Source: a virus. From it: a DNA stretch of 64,000 bases. Below are positions 7,989 through 17,002 of the stretch, piece by piece; positions within the stretch are counted from its first letter, which is position 1; every line of letters starts with the position of its first letter. The notes beneath the pieces are model-generated. The model had not been told where the DNA came from. It made no database searches and saw only the letters and a list, made by a program, of their open reading frames with translations. The position numbers and the translations under genes were made by a program. The stretch lies in the IMG/VR virus record IMGVR_UViG_3300020195_001430, positions 1-64,000 of that record; one strand, 5' to 3'.

Positions 7989-9242
7989 ATGGCCAAGAAG
8001 AAAGCTACCGAGAGCTATGATCTCGACGCAGAATATGCCAGCATCGCAGCAGATACTGGCGGAGATGTCTTAGAAGATCTCGAAGACATCAGATTTTTCA
8101 TCGACACCGGCAACCTAGCCATCAACTATTCTTGCTCCGGCAAGTACATTAAGGGTGGCATTCCGGGAAACAGAATTACAGAAGCATACGGCCCAGAAGC
8201 TTCTGGAAAATCATTGATTGCATCGAACTGTTTGTACGGTGCTCAATTGCTGGATGGCTGGGCTGTCATTCTTGATTGCGAAAACGCAACCAACGCTGAG
8301 TTCATGCAGAAGGTCAGTCATCTGAACTTGAAGCGTGTTCTCCGTTACGCTCCCTCATCTCTTGAGCGAGCATTCCGTCAAATTCATGTGACCACGAAGG
8401 CAATTCGTGACCGTGAAGTTGCAATGGGTCGTGAACGAAAGCCGATTGTATTTGTGTTCGACTCTCTCACAGTTCCACCATGTGAACGTGAATTGAAGGA
8501 GAACGATCTTCCAATGGACTTCAGTGTCGCAGATTGGAAGACAATCGTTGGTCGTCACGAACAGCCGGGCGAAAGGGCCAAAGTCATCTCTGCCGAGATG
8601 CGTAAGTTGCAGTCAATGGTGGTTGAACAAGATGTGACTGTTTACATCATCAACCAGACTCGTGACAAGATCGGCGTGATGTATGGTTCTCCAGAAACGA
8701 CTCCGGGCGGAAATGCACTGAAGTTCTACGCTTCTCTGCGGATGAGAACATCTGCAAAGAAGAAGATCGAGCACAAGAGTCTGGAGAAGTTTTCTGGAAT
8801 CAACATGCAGGTCAAGAACGTCAAGAATCGTTCGTTCCGACCATTCGTTGTCGCCGACGACGTTAAGCTGTACTTTGACAATGGAGTAGATCCTCTAAGT
8901 GGATTGCTCACATGTTTGATCGAGGGCGAGCGTGTCGCAGGCAAGGGGAACTACGCTGTCGCTGATGCGTATTTGCCAGAAGGTCGGGCAGAGTACAAGT
9001 TCAGGGCAAAGAAGGCTGAGAACAGAATTCCGGTTCAGGTTCTCTTGGATTGCCCAAAACTGATTGACGCCGAGAGTGAAGCCGAAGTACAAGAGTACCT
9101 CGACAGATGGGGCGGCGGTTTGATGGCCACAGAAAGTGGCGAGTATGGCGAGAAGTCTGTGCAGTTCGATGCAGATGGCAATCCATTTGAATCGGCTGAC
9201 TATGACAGCTACGAGGAAGATGGAGAAGAAAGCGAGGACTAA
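7989..9242 (+). CDS. UvsX/RecA-family recombinase
   Basis: Strand-exchange ATPase that forms filaments on ssDNA. Walker A GPEASGKS is at residues 68-75. A Walker B strand ending in Asp158 (IVFVFD) follows, then a conserved Gln/Asn stretch (VYIINQTRDKIG) and L2-like glycine residues (TPGGNALKF). At 417 residues it matches phage UvsX rather than the shorter bacterial RecA core, and it ends in a strongly acidic tail that could bind the SSB or mediator. Neighbouring SSB and the UvsY-like protein complete the set. Confidence 0.9.
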   Translation: MAKKKATESYDLDAEYASIAADTGGDVLEDLEDIRFFIDTGNLAINYSCSGKYIKGGIPGNRITEAYGPEASGKSLIASNCLYGAQLLDGWAVILDCENATNAEFMQKVSHLNLKRVLRYAPSSLERAFRQIHVTTKAIRDREVAMGRERKPIVFVFDSLTVPPCERELKENDLPMDFSVADWKTIVGRHEQPGERAKVISAEMRKLQSMVVEQDVTVYIINQTRDKIGVMYGSPETTPGGNALKFYASLRMRTSAKKKIEHKSLEKFSGINMQVKNVKNRSFRPFVVADDVKLYFDNGVDPLSGLLTCLIEGERVAGKGNYAVADAYLPEGRAEYKFRAKKAENRIPVQVLLDCPKLIDAESEAEVQEYLDRWGGGLMATESGEYGEKSVQFDADGNPFESADYDSYEEDGEESED

Positions 9243-9553
9243 AATCCCGCTCTTCGATCATAAGGCAGGTAGTCGGGATCGGCTACCTGCCTTATTTCGT
9301 TTCCATTAGCGAGCCATTGCATGACCTCTTCATCAGAGATCTCCCCCATTACTTCGTCTATTTGAGAGTGGGTAAAGCTTCTGCTTACATCACCGTGTCT
9401 TAAAATGAACCCGTGTCCATCGACTAGAATTTCATCAGCGTCTGTAACCAATGTGCCTCGTTCGAGGCTTGCAAAGAATTCATCTTCAACAGTATACAAT
9501 CTCTCTGGCGTGTTCCTGTCTGGATCACGAAACCAACGCCAAATTGCATTCAT
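9239..9553 (-). CDS. Hypothetical acidic protein, 104 aa
   Basis: No family recognised. Many Asp/Glu residues and a Trp/Arg-rich N-terminus (MNAIWRWF). I chose ATG 9553, which overlaps the stop of the upstream minus-strand gene; TTG 9568 is in frame. It is probably co-translated with the winged-helix-like gene and ends in overlap with the convergent UvsX stop. Confidence 0.6.
   Translation of the reverse strand: MNAIWRWFRDPDRNTPERLYTVEDEFFASLERGTLVTDADEILVDGHGFILRHGDVSRSFTHSQIDEVMGEISDEEVMQWLANGNEIRQVADPDYLPYDRRAGF
9263..9293. terminator. Inverted repeat at the convergent end of UvsX
   Basis: 11-bp stem (AAGGCAGGTAG with its complement) inside the 3' coding end of the minus-strand gene. Only an ATTTCGTTT tail follows, so termination activity for UvsX transcripts is plausible but not certain. 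Confidence 0.45.
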
Positions 9554-10020
9554 CACTCCACCAAGCAATATTTCCCCTGACCGATCTTTTTGATTGTCAT
9601 ACCGCCTCTGATCAGTTGTTTCCTGACGGCTGACAGATGATTACACAAACATGCGTCTGTGATATCGCAATTTTTGTACCGATTCTTCAGATCTTTAAGA
9701 GACACTGGCTTGCCGCCACTCAACCTTGCATGGATGAATTCTCTGATCTTCTTCGCATTCTTTAAGATAGAGCTACGAGGACGACTTTTTGGATAAATCT
9801 TTTCAGGGTTCTGGACTTTCATCTCAATATCGTAATCTGGGTTGCAGATGGCACCGGCCAGATTCTTCAATTGAGATATGATTTTGCCTTCTAACACTTC
9901 CACTCGATACACTTCTGCATGGAATGTCTTGACGTATTCCACGATAGATGTCATGTATTTCTCATTGACAAGGAACTTTCTCTTGTCAGGAGTTTTTATA
10001 AGCAAGCAGTAATTATTCAT
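9553..10020 (-). CDS. Small protein with a possible winged-helix C-terminus
   Basis: 155 residues starting at ATG 10020, three bases after AGGGAGA. The first 70 residues look alpha/beta. Residues about 90-155 contain successive helices (ILKNAKKIREFIHARL, LKDLKNRY, LCNHLSAVRKQL) and a beta hairpin, suggesting a winged-helix DNA-binding fold, possibly a transcription regulator. It is divergent from the amidoligase gene, with a promoter between them. Confidence 0.55.
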   Translation of the reverse strand: MNNYCLLIKTPDKRKFLVNEKYMTSIVEYVKTFHAEVYRVEVLEGKIISQLKNLAGAICNPDYDIEMKVQNPEKIYPKSRPRSSILKNAKKIREFIHARLSGGKPVSLKDLKNRYKNCDITDACLCNHLSAVRKQLIRGGMTIKKIGQGKYCLVE

Positions 10021-10039
10021 GGTTCTCCCTTGACATGGA

Positions 10040-10068
10040 TTGACTGTAAGACACATTCTACATAAAAT
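10040..10068 (+). promoter_or_regulatory. Sigma70-like promoter of the amidoligase gene
   Basis: TTGACT (10040-10045), 17-base spacer, TAAAAT (10063-10068). The amidoligase ATG at 10077 is only nine bases after the -10 box, so this promoter would produce a nearly leaderless message. Confidence 0.5.
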
Positions 10069-10076
10069 ACGAAGTT

Positions 10077-11102
10077 ATGGACAGACCTATTGACTGCCGT
10101 TCTTTTAGAAGATTCGGCACAGAAATCGAACTGAATACTCTGAATGGAATTATTAAGAGGCCAGACTCAGAGGCCGGAGAAATTCCAAACGGTGCCGACT
10201 ACGTTGCTTATATTGTAAGAAAAGCATCTAAAGACAAAGTACAGATCTCTTCTTGGGATTATGTTCACAACAATGACAATTGGGTGTTGAAGCATGACAT
10301 GAGTTGTGGATTGGAGATCAACACGCCGGTCTTCAAGGGATGGCACGGATTACAAAAATTGGTTCGAGTCATTGAAGCTTTGTCAAAAGATCCTAAGATC
10401 AAAGCAAATCACTTGTGTTCTTTGCATGTTCATGTTGGCATTGGGGATCTGGATGTTGAGCAACTGGCGGCTGTGATTGCTTATTACATCAAATGCGAGC
10501 ATATCTTTTTTGATTCGGTTCCATCACAAAGAAAAAACAATCGTTATTGTCAGTTGATAGGAATGACTGATTGGTTCGGAACTGATTTCGATATGGACCC
10601 CATGGATATTGTTAGTCGTATCTCACAATCAAAATATGGGTCAATCAACGCATTTCATTTTGTAAGAGGCGGTGGCTTCGTCACTGGTAATGATCGCAGA
10701 CAGACTTTGGAATTCAGGATTGCGGAGAACACGGCATGTGTAGATCCGTACTTTACTAAGAACTGGGTTCGTTTATTATTGCACTTCATAGAAGTAACTA
10801 AAGATAGAAGACTGCCTCGTCCATATTCTCTTGGCAACCAGATGTCTGGATTGGCGTGGCTGGACTTCCAAGAAGTTTACAAGTTGCTGAAATTTGATCA
10901 AGAACTATCTCCGGGGATGCAACAGGTCCGCCAATGGTTTATGGACCGCATTACAAAAAACGGGAATGCGACTGGGTATTCTGCCATCTGGTCTGAGGCA
11001 GGTAGATCTGTTTGCAGAAATCAATTTTTGGATATCAGCAGAAAACTAGCAAGGATCAATGATTATGAAGATGCTTTGTATGGAGAGAAGTGGTCTGTCT
11101 GA
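10077..11102 (+). CDS. Putative amidoligase (glutamine synthetase/GCS-like fold)
   Basis: 341 residues with the signature order of the Amidoligase_2 family: FGTEIEL near residue 14 (metal/ATP-binding glutamates), WVLKHDMSCGLEINTPV near residues 70-90, and LHVHVGIGDL near residue 120. Downstream are an Arg-rich loop and RQTLEFRI near residue 205. These enzymes join amino groups to carboxylates using ATP and are proposed to modify peptides, cell wall or proteins. Substrate is unknown. It starts its own transcript and is followed by an unrecognised 148-residue protein. Confidence 0.75.
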   Translation: MDRPIDCRSFRRFGTEIELNTLNGIIKRPDSEAGEIPNGADYVAYIVRKASKDKVQISSWDYVHNNDNWVLKHDMSCGLEINTPVFKGWHGLQKLVRVIEALSKDPKIKANHLCSLHVHVGIGDLDVEQLAAVIAYYIKCEHIFFDSVPSQRKNNRYCQLIGMTDWFGTDFDMDPMDIVSRISQSKYGSINAFHFVRGGGFVTGNDRRQTLEFRIAENTACVDPYFTKNWVRLLLHFIEVTKDRRLPRPYSLGNQMSGLAWLDFQEVYKLLKFDQELSPGMQQVRQWFMDRITKNGNATGYSAIWSEAGRSVCRNQFLDISRKLARINDYEDALYGEKWSV

Positions 11103-11118
11103 TGGGTACATACCATCA

Positions 11119-11562
11119 ATGACACCAGAAATTCAAGCCACAATAGACTCCATGAAAGCCATGGCTGACCAATTGCTGCCTCACACATTCCCAAATGTAT
11201 CTTTTGAGGAAGAGCAACAAGTTCTTTGTTTGAAGCAAAGAACGATCCAAGTCGATGGCTACGATCTCATCGTGTGTTTTAGTAGAGCAGATTACAAGAA
11301 ACATGTTTTAGAAACTCTGCAAGTACAATCTCCTCAAGTTCCATTTCTTCCATTCAACATTGTCTGTAAGACTGGTCAATTATTCATGGGACAGAAAGAT
11401 TTGGCCTACATTGATTTTTTCAGAAATAATAGGAAGGTGTACTGCTGGGCTAACAAGTCTTTAGGAGATAGACGTTTGCCTCCGAGTAATAAGTCACGCC
11501 CGACGAGCTACGAAGGATTTGATTTCCATCTATTGCATCCCGGATCAGTAGATTTATTCTGA
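11119..11562 (+). CDS. Hypothetical protein downstream of the amidoligase
   Basis: No family recognised. About 148 residues from ATG 11119. The frame is open upstream to 11059 inside the amidoligase, and no start has a convincing Shine-Dalgarno, so the N-terminus is uncertain. The sequence is mixed alpha/beta with a basic/aromatic C-terminal half. Proximity suggests a partner of the amidoligase, but nothing in the sequence proves it. Confidence 0.6.
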   Translation: MTPEIQATIDSMKAMADQLLPHTFPNVSFEEEQQVLCLKQRTIQVDGYDLIVCFSRADYKKHVLETLQVQSPQVPFLPFNIVCKTGQLFMGQKDLAYIDFFRNNRKVYCWANKSLGDRRLPPSNKSRPTSYEGFDFHLLHPGSVDLF

Positions 11563-11622
11563 TTTGATGTTACTTCTGGATAAATACAGTCAGCACGTCG
11601 TTTTTATCGAGAGGTAAGCCAC

Positions 11623-11934
11623 ATGAAAAACGCTAAAGCACTCAAACTTCAGTACCTCATTATCACTCAGCTATTGGAGCAAGGCAATGTCTCACTCATG
11701 CTGCCAGATGGAGTCACACTCGAAATTGGAATCACACAAGAAGACCAATACGGTGACTTAAAGAAAGTTGATGACTATTGCTACGTTGTTGCATCATCCA
11801 AGGATGGTCGGTCAGCAATGTTAGATTCCTTTAACTTGGGATTGCAGTTCCAAGATGACGACGATACAATCATTTGTGAAGACCGTGTGCTAGACGATAA
11901 CGGAACTCTTGTCCGCACGCTTGATGTTGTTTAA
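11623..11934 (+). CDS. Hypothetical small acidic protein
   Basis: 103 residues, acidic, no membrane segment. GAGAGGT lies upstream of the ATG. No family recognised. Its stop overlaps the end of the convergent minus-strand gene by 4 bases. Confidence 0.7.
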   Translation: MKNAKALKLQYLIITQLLEQGNVSLMLPDGVTLEIGITQEDQYGDLKKVDDYCYVVASSKDGRSAMLDSFNLGLQFQDDDDTIICEDRVLDDNGTLVRTLDVV

Positions 11935-12269
11935 GTAGTTTCGACCACAAAGTGAGTACCATGTGATTCTTTAAGCTTGACCTCTCCGGCCAAGCTCAGG
12001 GACATTACATGTGTTCCAATGATGACACCATCATCTTTTGGAATGCTGAACTCTACCCAAATTTCAAATTCCGAGGGGATTTCTGTGACTAAAAATTTTG
12101 TTACAGATGCTCGAACTTGCACTTTGTGGATTTCCCTTTTCGGCAGAGTAGGGTACTCTGTATCACGGGCGTACTCCAAGCTTATCCGCATCATTTGTTG
12201 CGGACTTAGGAATTCAGCCCATTTCGACTGGAGCAGTTGCTCCAGTCTTTCTGTAATCAAGACTTTCAT
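11931..12269 (-). CDS. Hypothetical protein, 112 aa
   Basis: No family recognised. A helical N-terminus (LEQLLQSKWAEFL) is followed by beta-type sequence. It lies divergent from the 86-aa gene at 12282, with starts 12 bases apart. Confidence 0.65.
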   Translation of the reverse strand: MKVLITERLEQLLQSKWAEFLSPQQMMRISLEYARDTEYPTLPKREIHKVQVRASVTKFLVTEIPSEFEIWVEFSIPKDDGVIIGTHVMSLSLAGEVKLKESHGTHFVVETT

Positions 12270-12281
12270 GTGAGGTATACC

Positions 12282-12542
12282 ATGAACAGGAATACGTTAG
12301 TAGAGTTCGCTGGCTCAATTTCTGAAGACGATCTACGTTTTCTGAGTTCGAGACTGACAGAACGTCTCCAAGGCGATGTTGCAGAAGCATTGGAATTCAT
12401 GAGCCATTTCAAGGCAGTGGACTCTATGTTTTCTGCCGCCAAGTCCACAGCAGAAGTGTATGACATCTGCGATTCCGTTACTGAGGTCTTGCAAAAAGAA
12501 TGCAAGAAACGTGGAATCCAATCACAAGGTGAACGAAAGTAA
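12282..12542 (+). CDS. Small helical protein, 86 aa
   Basis: Predicted all-helical, 86 residues, starting at ATG 12282 behind GAGGT. No family recognised. A stable hairpin (about 12549-12578, GAACAGGCGGG paired with its near complement) lies between it and the exonuclease gene and could attenuate transcription. Confidence 0.7.
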   Translation: MNRNTLVEFAGSISEDDLRFLSSRLTERLQGDVAEALEFMSHFKAVDSMFSAAKSTAEVYDICDSVTEVLQKECKKRGIQSQGERK

Positions 12543-12592
12543 CCACCAAGAACAGGCGGGGAAACCCGCCTTGTTCGTTTCTAAGGAGAGAA

Positions 12593-13192
12593 ATGATGGT
12601 ATCAGGACCAATGCCAGTTGTAGATCATCCAAAGTGGAAGGTTGTCAGTATCGACATTGAGACTCTTGGTCTCGATGAGCAATACTGTGATATGATCGAA
12701 TTCGGAGCCGTGTTAGATGACATGGAAACTCCACTAGATCAATTGCCCAGATTCCAAACATACCTGACCAAAGAAGACAACAGGTATCGTGGGGAGATCT
12801 ATGCGATGATGATGAACGCCAAGATCATCGAACGAATTGCTTTGAGAACTGCCGGTTTCAATTACATGCCAGCCGATTGTCTTGACGAATCATTCTCTGA
12901 TTGGTTGAAGTCGTATGGCATCGACAAAGCTGTAATCGTTGGAAAGAATTTCGCAAGTTTCGACATGAAATTCTTACAGAAGGTCAATTTCGGTAAGACC
13001 ACAAAGTTCCATCGCCGTATTGTCGATGTCGGCAGTATGTTCTATAATCCTCTCACGGATGCTGTGCCACCAGACCTAAAAGAATGTCTGAAACGTGCTG
13101 GAATCATCAAAGAGATTGCACACGGTGCAATTGAAGATGCTGTGGATGTTTTGCGGTGTGTTCGGAAATTTCATGACGTAGAAGTAGACTGA
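12593..13192 (+). CDS. DnaQ-like 3'-5' exonuclease
   Basis: DEDDh-type exonuclease of 199 residues. Exo I is SIDIETLGLD (Asp and Glu metal ligands) near residue 20, Exo II is GKNFASFDMKFL near residue 122, and Exo III is HGAIEDAVDV near residue 182. Likely roles are proofreading with the phage DnaE, which carries no exonuclease of its own in the part visible here, or DNA repair. Shine-Dalgarno AAGGAGAG is strong. The gene begins a run with a methyltransferase and a helicase. Confidence 0.88.
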   Translation: MMVSGPMPVVDHPKWKVVSIDIETLGLDEQYCDMIEFGAVLDDMETPLDQLPRFQTYLTKEDNRYRGEIYAMMMNAKIIERIALRTAGFNYMPADCLDESFSDWLKSYGIDKAVIVGKNFASFDMKFLQKVNFGKTTKFHRRIVDVGSMFYNPLTDAVPPDLKECLKRAGIIKEIAHGAIEDAVDVLRCVRKFHDVEVD

Positions 13193-13195
13193 AAG

Positions 13196-13753
13196 ATGGA
13201 ACTCTCAATAGCCAATCTGCCTGACAGAAACGCAATCCCGGTGTATCTCAAACAAAAAGGATACACCGGGATCGGCATTGAGGTTGGCGTTGCAACGGGT
13301 GTTTACTCAGAAATTCTTTTAGAACACAGCGATTTATCACGTCTGTTCTCTGTTGATCCTTGGACTAGAAGCGAAGCTGATGAGAACTGGCTGAGCGAGC
13401 CATCACTTTATCTTGAATCGGTAAAGCGGCTTACAAAATTTGGATTGAGATCTGTTGTTCTCAGAATGATGTCTGTTGATGCGGCAGAACTGTTTTCAGA
13501 CAACAGTCTTGATTTTGTGTATATTGATGGATGGCATTGGCATGTCGGGATTGACTCAGATATCAGTGTATGGTATCCAAAAGTCAAGTCAGGTGGAATA
13601 TTAGCAGGACATGATTACTGTTGGTTTCACCAAGATGTCATCATCGCTGTGGATCGTTTGTGTTCTGAAAAGTCTCTTGCGTTGAACAAAACAGAATGTG
13701 ACTTTGTTCATGAAGGACATGTGATAAAGTCGTGGTTGGTGGAAAAACCATAG
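13196..13753 (+). CDS. Class I SAM-dependent methyltransferase
   Basis: 185 residues. Motif I (GIGIEVGVATGVYSEIL) near residue 22 is the SAM loop; the second strand ends in Asp (FSVDPW) and a later strand is DFVYIDGWHWH, typical of Methyltransf_24-like proteins often found with sugar-modifying genes. A glycosyltransferase lies downstream at 15823, so sugar or polysaccharide methylation is plausible. It starts three bases after the exonuclease stop. Confidence 0.75.
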   Translation: MELSIANLPDRNAIPVYLKQKGYTGIGIEVGVATGVYSEILLEHSDLSRLFSVDPWTRSEADENWLSEPSLYLESVKRLTKFGLRSVVLRMMSVDAAELFSDNSLDFVYIDGWHWHVGIDSDISVWYPKVKSGGILAGHDYCWFHQDVIIAVDRLCSEKSLALNKTECDFVHEGHVIKSWLVEKP

Positions 13754-13763
13754 GAGAGGTCAA

Positions 13764-15815
13764 ATGCCTGAAGTGATCAGAATTAGCGATAGCCCAACAT
13801 TGATCCCCACAAAGGACTATCCACATGGCTCTTGGGATTTTGATGAATTCAATCCTGTTCAAAGTCGGTTGATGGAAACGTATGCAGGAGAAAGCAACGT
13901 CGCTATTGCTGCCGCCACATCAGCCGGGAAGACAGTGTGTGCCGAGATGTACCTCGCTTATGAGATTCGTAAGCGAGGCGGCAAAGGTATCTACGTTGGG
14001 CCGCTGAAGGCTCTGGCCAGTGAGAAGGAACAAGACTGGACTGATGACAAACATCACTTCCATGACATCAACACAGCCATTGTTACAGGCGACTTCAGAT
14101 TCACCGGGAGCCGTATTTCCGAGTTGGACAAGGCAGACCTGATTGTCATGACTCCAGAAATGTTGGCCAGCCGCTGCCGGAACAACAAGTCAGACAAGAG
14201 CAAGTTCCTAGCAGATGTCGGAACAATTGTGTTTGACGAGAGTCATCTATTGACTGTGCCAAGTCGAGGAGATCATATCGAAGTGGCATTGATGAAGATG
14301 ATGTCGATCAATCCAGAGGTCAGGATTGTACTGCTGTCTGCCACAATGCCGAACGTCGATGAAATCTGTGGCTGGACCACGAAACTCACAGGAAGAGACA
14401 CATACTTCTTGGAGTCTGATTATCGTCCATGTCCGCTGAGCATTCACTACGAATCGTACTACGACGGCGACAAGTCATACGACGATAAAGAGAATCAGAA
14501 GGTTGGTACGGCATGTTCCATCGTCAGCTACTACCCCAACGACAAGTTCTTGATCTTTGTTCACACAAAGCGTACAGGCAAGTTGATGGTGGAAGAGCTT
14601 GACAGACAGGGAGTTCTCGCTGAGTTTCACAATGCTGATCTCGGACTGAAGAAGCGACGTGAACTGGAAGATCGTTTTAAGAACGATCCGAGCTTCCGTT
14701 GTGTTGTGGCTACATCTACTCTGGCGTGGGGGCTGAATCTTCCTGCCAGACGAGTCATCATCACTGGTGTTCATCGTGGCTTGACTCTGGTTGAGAACTA
14801 TGACATCTGGCAAGAGGTCGGTCGTGCTGGTCGCCCTAGATACGATCCTCGTGGTGATGCGTACATTCTGGTGCCAGAGAGCACAAAGGATGAACATGTC
14901 GCCAGACTCAAGAAGAAGTCTCCGATTCGATCAACAATGCTTGAGTTCGTTGGCACGCCGACGAATCCTCACTACAAGACGCTGGCCTTCCATGTTGTGA
15001 GCGAGATTCACCACGGCAGCATCAAGACGAAGGAAGGATTCCATGAGTGGTTCCGCAAGAGTTTGGCCCATCATCAAGATCAAGACTTCAATGATGATGT
15101 GGTTGATCGAACAATCCAAATGTTGGAACAGTGCAGGGCCATCGTCATTGAAGAAGATGAGTACAAATGCACGGCCATTGGCAAGGTGGCCTCGATGTTC
15201 TACTATAGCCCGTTTGATGTTTCTGATCTCAGGCGAAACTTCAAACAAGTGTTCGACCAGAAACTTGAGGACAATGATTACGCTCTGGCTATGGCGATGG
15301 GCAATGTTGATACAAACAAATGGGCCATCGCCAATCGCTATGAGAAAGAGCAGATGGCGACGTTCCAAGGTAAAGTGGAACGCATGTTTGGTGAGGCCAC
15401 ATTCCTGCCCGGAGCCATCAAGTATGGCTTTGCTTACTACAATATGTTGAAGGGCAAGAAGGTCGAAGTTTTTGCAGCACTCCAAGGAGCGTTGCTTGTC
15501 GATCTGGAACGAACCATGCAGGTCGTCAACGCCATCGACTCGATGAGTTGTAAGTGGGAGAAGCAGGCTTGGTTTAAGACATTCAAGATGCGTCTCCAGT
15601 ATGGAGTAGAAGCCGACTTGGTAGATCTGGTCCGTATTCCAAATGTTGGACATGTCAGAGCCAACAGATTGAAGGACAAGAAAATTAAGACAATGGGCGA
15701 CTTCTTGAACTACAATGCGAGCCAACTTGCTGGGATCATGAAGTGTAGCAACAAGCTGGCAGAAGAGGCTCTGGAAGGAGCTAGAATGATTGAGTTGCAA
15801 GACTCGATCACATAG
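13764..15815 (+). CDS. Superfamily 2 helicase, Hel308/Ski2-like
   Basis: 683 residues. Q-motif region near 30, Walker A (ATSAGKT) near residues 51-57, motif II DESH at about 158-161, motif III (LLSATMPN), motif VI (QEVGRAGR), and a long C-terminal helical part ending in a helix-hairpin-helix-like segment (VDLVRIPNVGHVRANRL). This is the layout of the Hel308/Ski2 family, 3'-5' helicases acting on forks or RNA. The phage probably uses it in fork repair or recombination-dependent replication. Confidence 0.88.
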   Translation: MPEVIRISDSPTLIPTKDYPHGSWDFDEFNPVQSRLMETYAGESNVAIAAATSAGKTVCAEMYLAYEIRKRGGKGIYVGPLKALASEKEQDWTDDKHHFHDINTAIVTGDFRFTGSRISELDKADLIVMTPEMLASRCRNNKSDKSKFLADVGTIVFDESHLLTVPSRGDHIEVALMKMMSINPEVRIVLLSATMPNVDEICGWTTKLTGRDTYFLESDYRPCPLSIHYESYYDGDKSYDDKENQKVGTACSIVSYYPNDKFLIFVHTKRTGKLMVEELDRQGVLAEFHNADLGLKKRRELEDRFKNDPSFRCVVATSTLAWGLNLPARRVIITGVHRGLTLVENYDIWQEVGRAGRPRYDPRGDAYILVPESTKDEHVARLKKKSPIRSTMLEFVGTPTNPHYKTLAFHVVSEIHHGSIKTKEGFHEWFRKSLAHHQDQDFNDDVVDRTIQMLEQCRAIVIEEDEYKCTAIGKVASMFYYSPFDVSDLRRNFKQVFDQKLEDNDYALAMAMGNVDTNKWAIANRYEKEQMATFQGKVERMFGEATFLPGAIKYGFAYYNMLKGKKVEVFAALQGALLVDLERTMQVVNAIDSMSCKWEKQAWFKTFKMRLQYGVEADLVDLVRIPNVGHVRANRLKDKKIKTMGDFLNYNASQLAGIMKCSNKLAEEALEGARMIELQDSIT

Positions 15816-15822
15816 GAGGAAA

Positions 15823-16773
15823 ATGCTCAAAACAGTAGAGAAACCAATGGTCATATATCATTGGTGGTGTGACAACCCGCAGATCAAACCATATCAAGAC
15901 ATGTCAAGTCCGGTTGTCCCGTCCATAGCTGTCTTGAGATCTCATAACAGAAGCATCCCCATTACTGTGCTGGACATTAGTTGCAAGCCACAGGATTGGG
16001 GATGCTTTCCTGAGTTGCTGAATTTTACAGTCGTCAGGTGGACTCCTAGACTTGATCTAAGTCTGCACAAATCGAGCAAACTGTGCTCTCGTGTTTGGGA
16101 TGTGTTGGAATACGCCAAACAGATTAGCAACACGAACATACTGTTTACAGATGCAGACATCTTCTGGCTAAAAAACCCTCTGCCTTTGGTGCATCAAGAG
16201 CCAGACGGTAAACTTCTGAAATTCTATTGTTCTTCAAACACAGGGGTATGGTACTTCGACAAAACCTCGGAAATCGTGGATGAAGTTTTTCGTAAGTGGA
16301 AGTTCATTATCTCACGAGTTTTGATCAATGATTCTGAGTTTTTCAATGAACTCAGTGCAATAGTGCCCACGGCATTAGAACGATCATTTCAGGACGAGGT
16401 GGCTTTTGGTTATTTGATCTGTCGGTATCCAGAATTGTATAACCCTGTTGTTTCTGAAGAAAATTACATGATCTACAGGCTTATGAATGATGGTCCTTTA
16501 GACAATGTGAAATGTTTGCACGCATTAGGTGCTGTCCTTGGTTCAACCCGTGGTCTTATTTGTTTGGTACTGAAAGAACTCAAAGAATCAATCCAAAGTG
16601 TATTGAATGATGATCAAATCAGAGATGTGTTTTCTGGAGTCACCAGTAATCATCTTTATGGGATTGATGAAATAAAATCAATTAGCGATTATGAGTTGAA
16701 GAAATTGTTAGAATTCACCGGATCATTGAGAGCCGATGAATTGATCAATGAATTGAGGATTCAACGTGTTTGA
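15823..16773 (+). CDS. Glycosyltransferase-like protein (GT-A, DxD)
   Basis: 316 residues from ATG 15823 behind a perfect AGGAGG. The N-terminal half reads like a nucleotide-sugar Rossmann fold and contains ILFTDADIFWLKNP near residue 105, where DAD is the metal-binding DxD. A later QDEVAFGYLI segment is typical of the acceptor side. It may glycosylate a surface polymer or phage component. The C-terminal 80 residues are not recognised. Confidence 0.65.
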   Translation: MLKTVEKPMVIYHWWCDNPQIKPYQDMSSPVVPSIAVLRSHNRSIPITVLDISCKPQDWGCFPELLNFTVVRWTPRLDLSLHKSSKLCSRVWDVLEYAKQISNTNILFTDADIFWLKNPLPLVHQEPDGKLLKFYCSSNTGVWYFDKTSEIVDEVFRKWKFIISRVLINDSEFFNELSAIVPTALERSFQDEVAFGYLICRYPELYNPVVSEENYMIYRLMNDGPLDNVKCLHALGAVLGSTRGLICLVLKELKESIQSVLNDDQIRDVFSGVTSNHLYGIDEIKSISDYELKKLLEFTGSLRADELINELRIQRV

Positions 16774-17002
16774 AGTCTGGGTCGATGGCACTCGTTGGCT
16801 CAGCCTGCCAAGCGTGGATGCCTGTAAGCGGATGATGACGACATACGATCCTGACGGGACCGTACCCATGTTGATTCGTGAGACAGAATCACAAAGGTTC
16901 TTGTCTTACGAAGAAGTGTGGGGCGGTCCCGCTCCAATAATTCAATTTTCGACGAAGATCGAATCCAAAGAAAAGATTGATTGGGCCTTAGATGGTTTCT
17001 AA
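16766..17002 (+). CDS. Small hypothetical protein, 78 aa
   Basis: No family recognised. It overlaps the end of the glycosyltransferase by 8 bases and the convergent minus-strand gene by 15 bases. Confidence 0.55.
   Translation: MFEVWVDGTRWLSLPSVDACKRMMTTYDPDGTVPMLIRETESQRFLSYEEVWGGPAPIIQFSTKIESKEKIDWALDGF

Noticed and set aside
12549-12578. Rho-independent terminator before the exonuclease gene
   Set aside because: The hairpin is strong but lacks a T run; mentioned only as a possible attenuator.
14931-15854. 307-codon minus-strand frame opposite the Hel308-like helicase
   Set aside because: The plus strand encodes a clear helicase; codon bias makes long antisense frames common here. The same holds for 6868-7749, 30964-31815, 37351-38304, 45136-45903, 48317-49087, 60656-61222 and 61337-62152.
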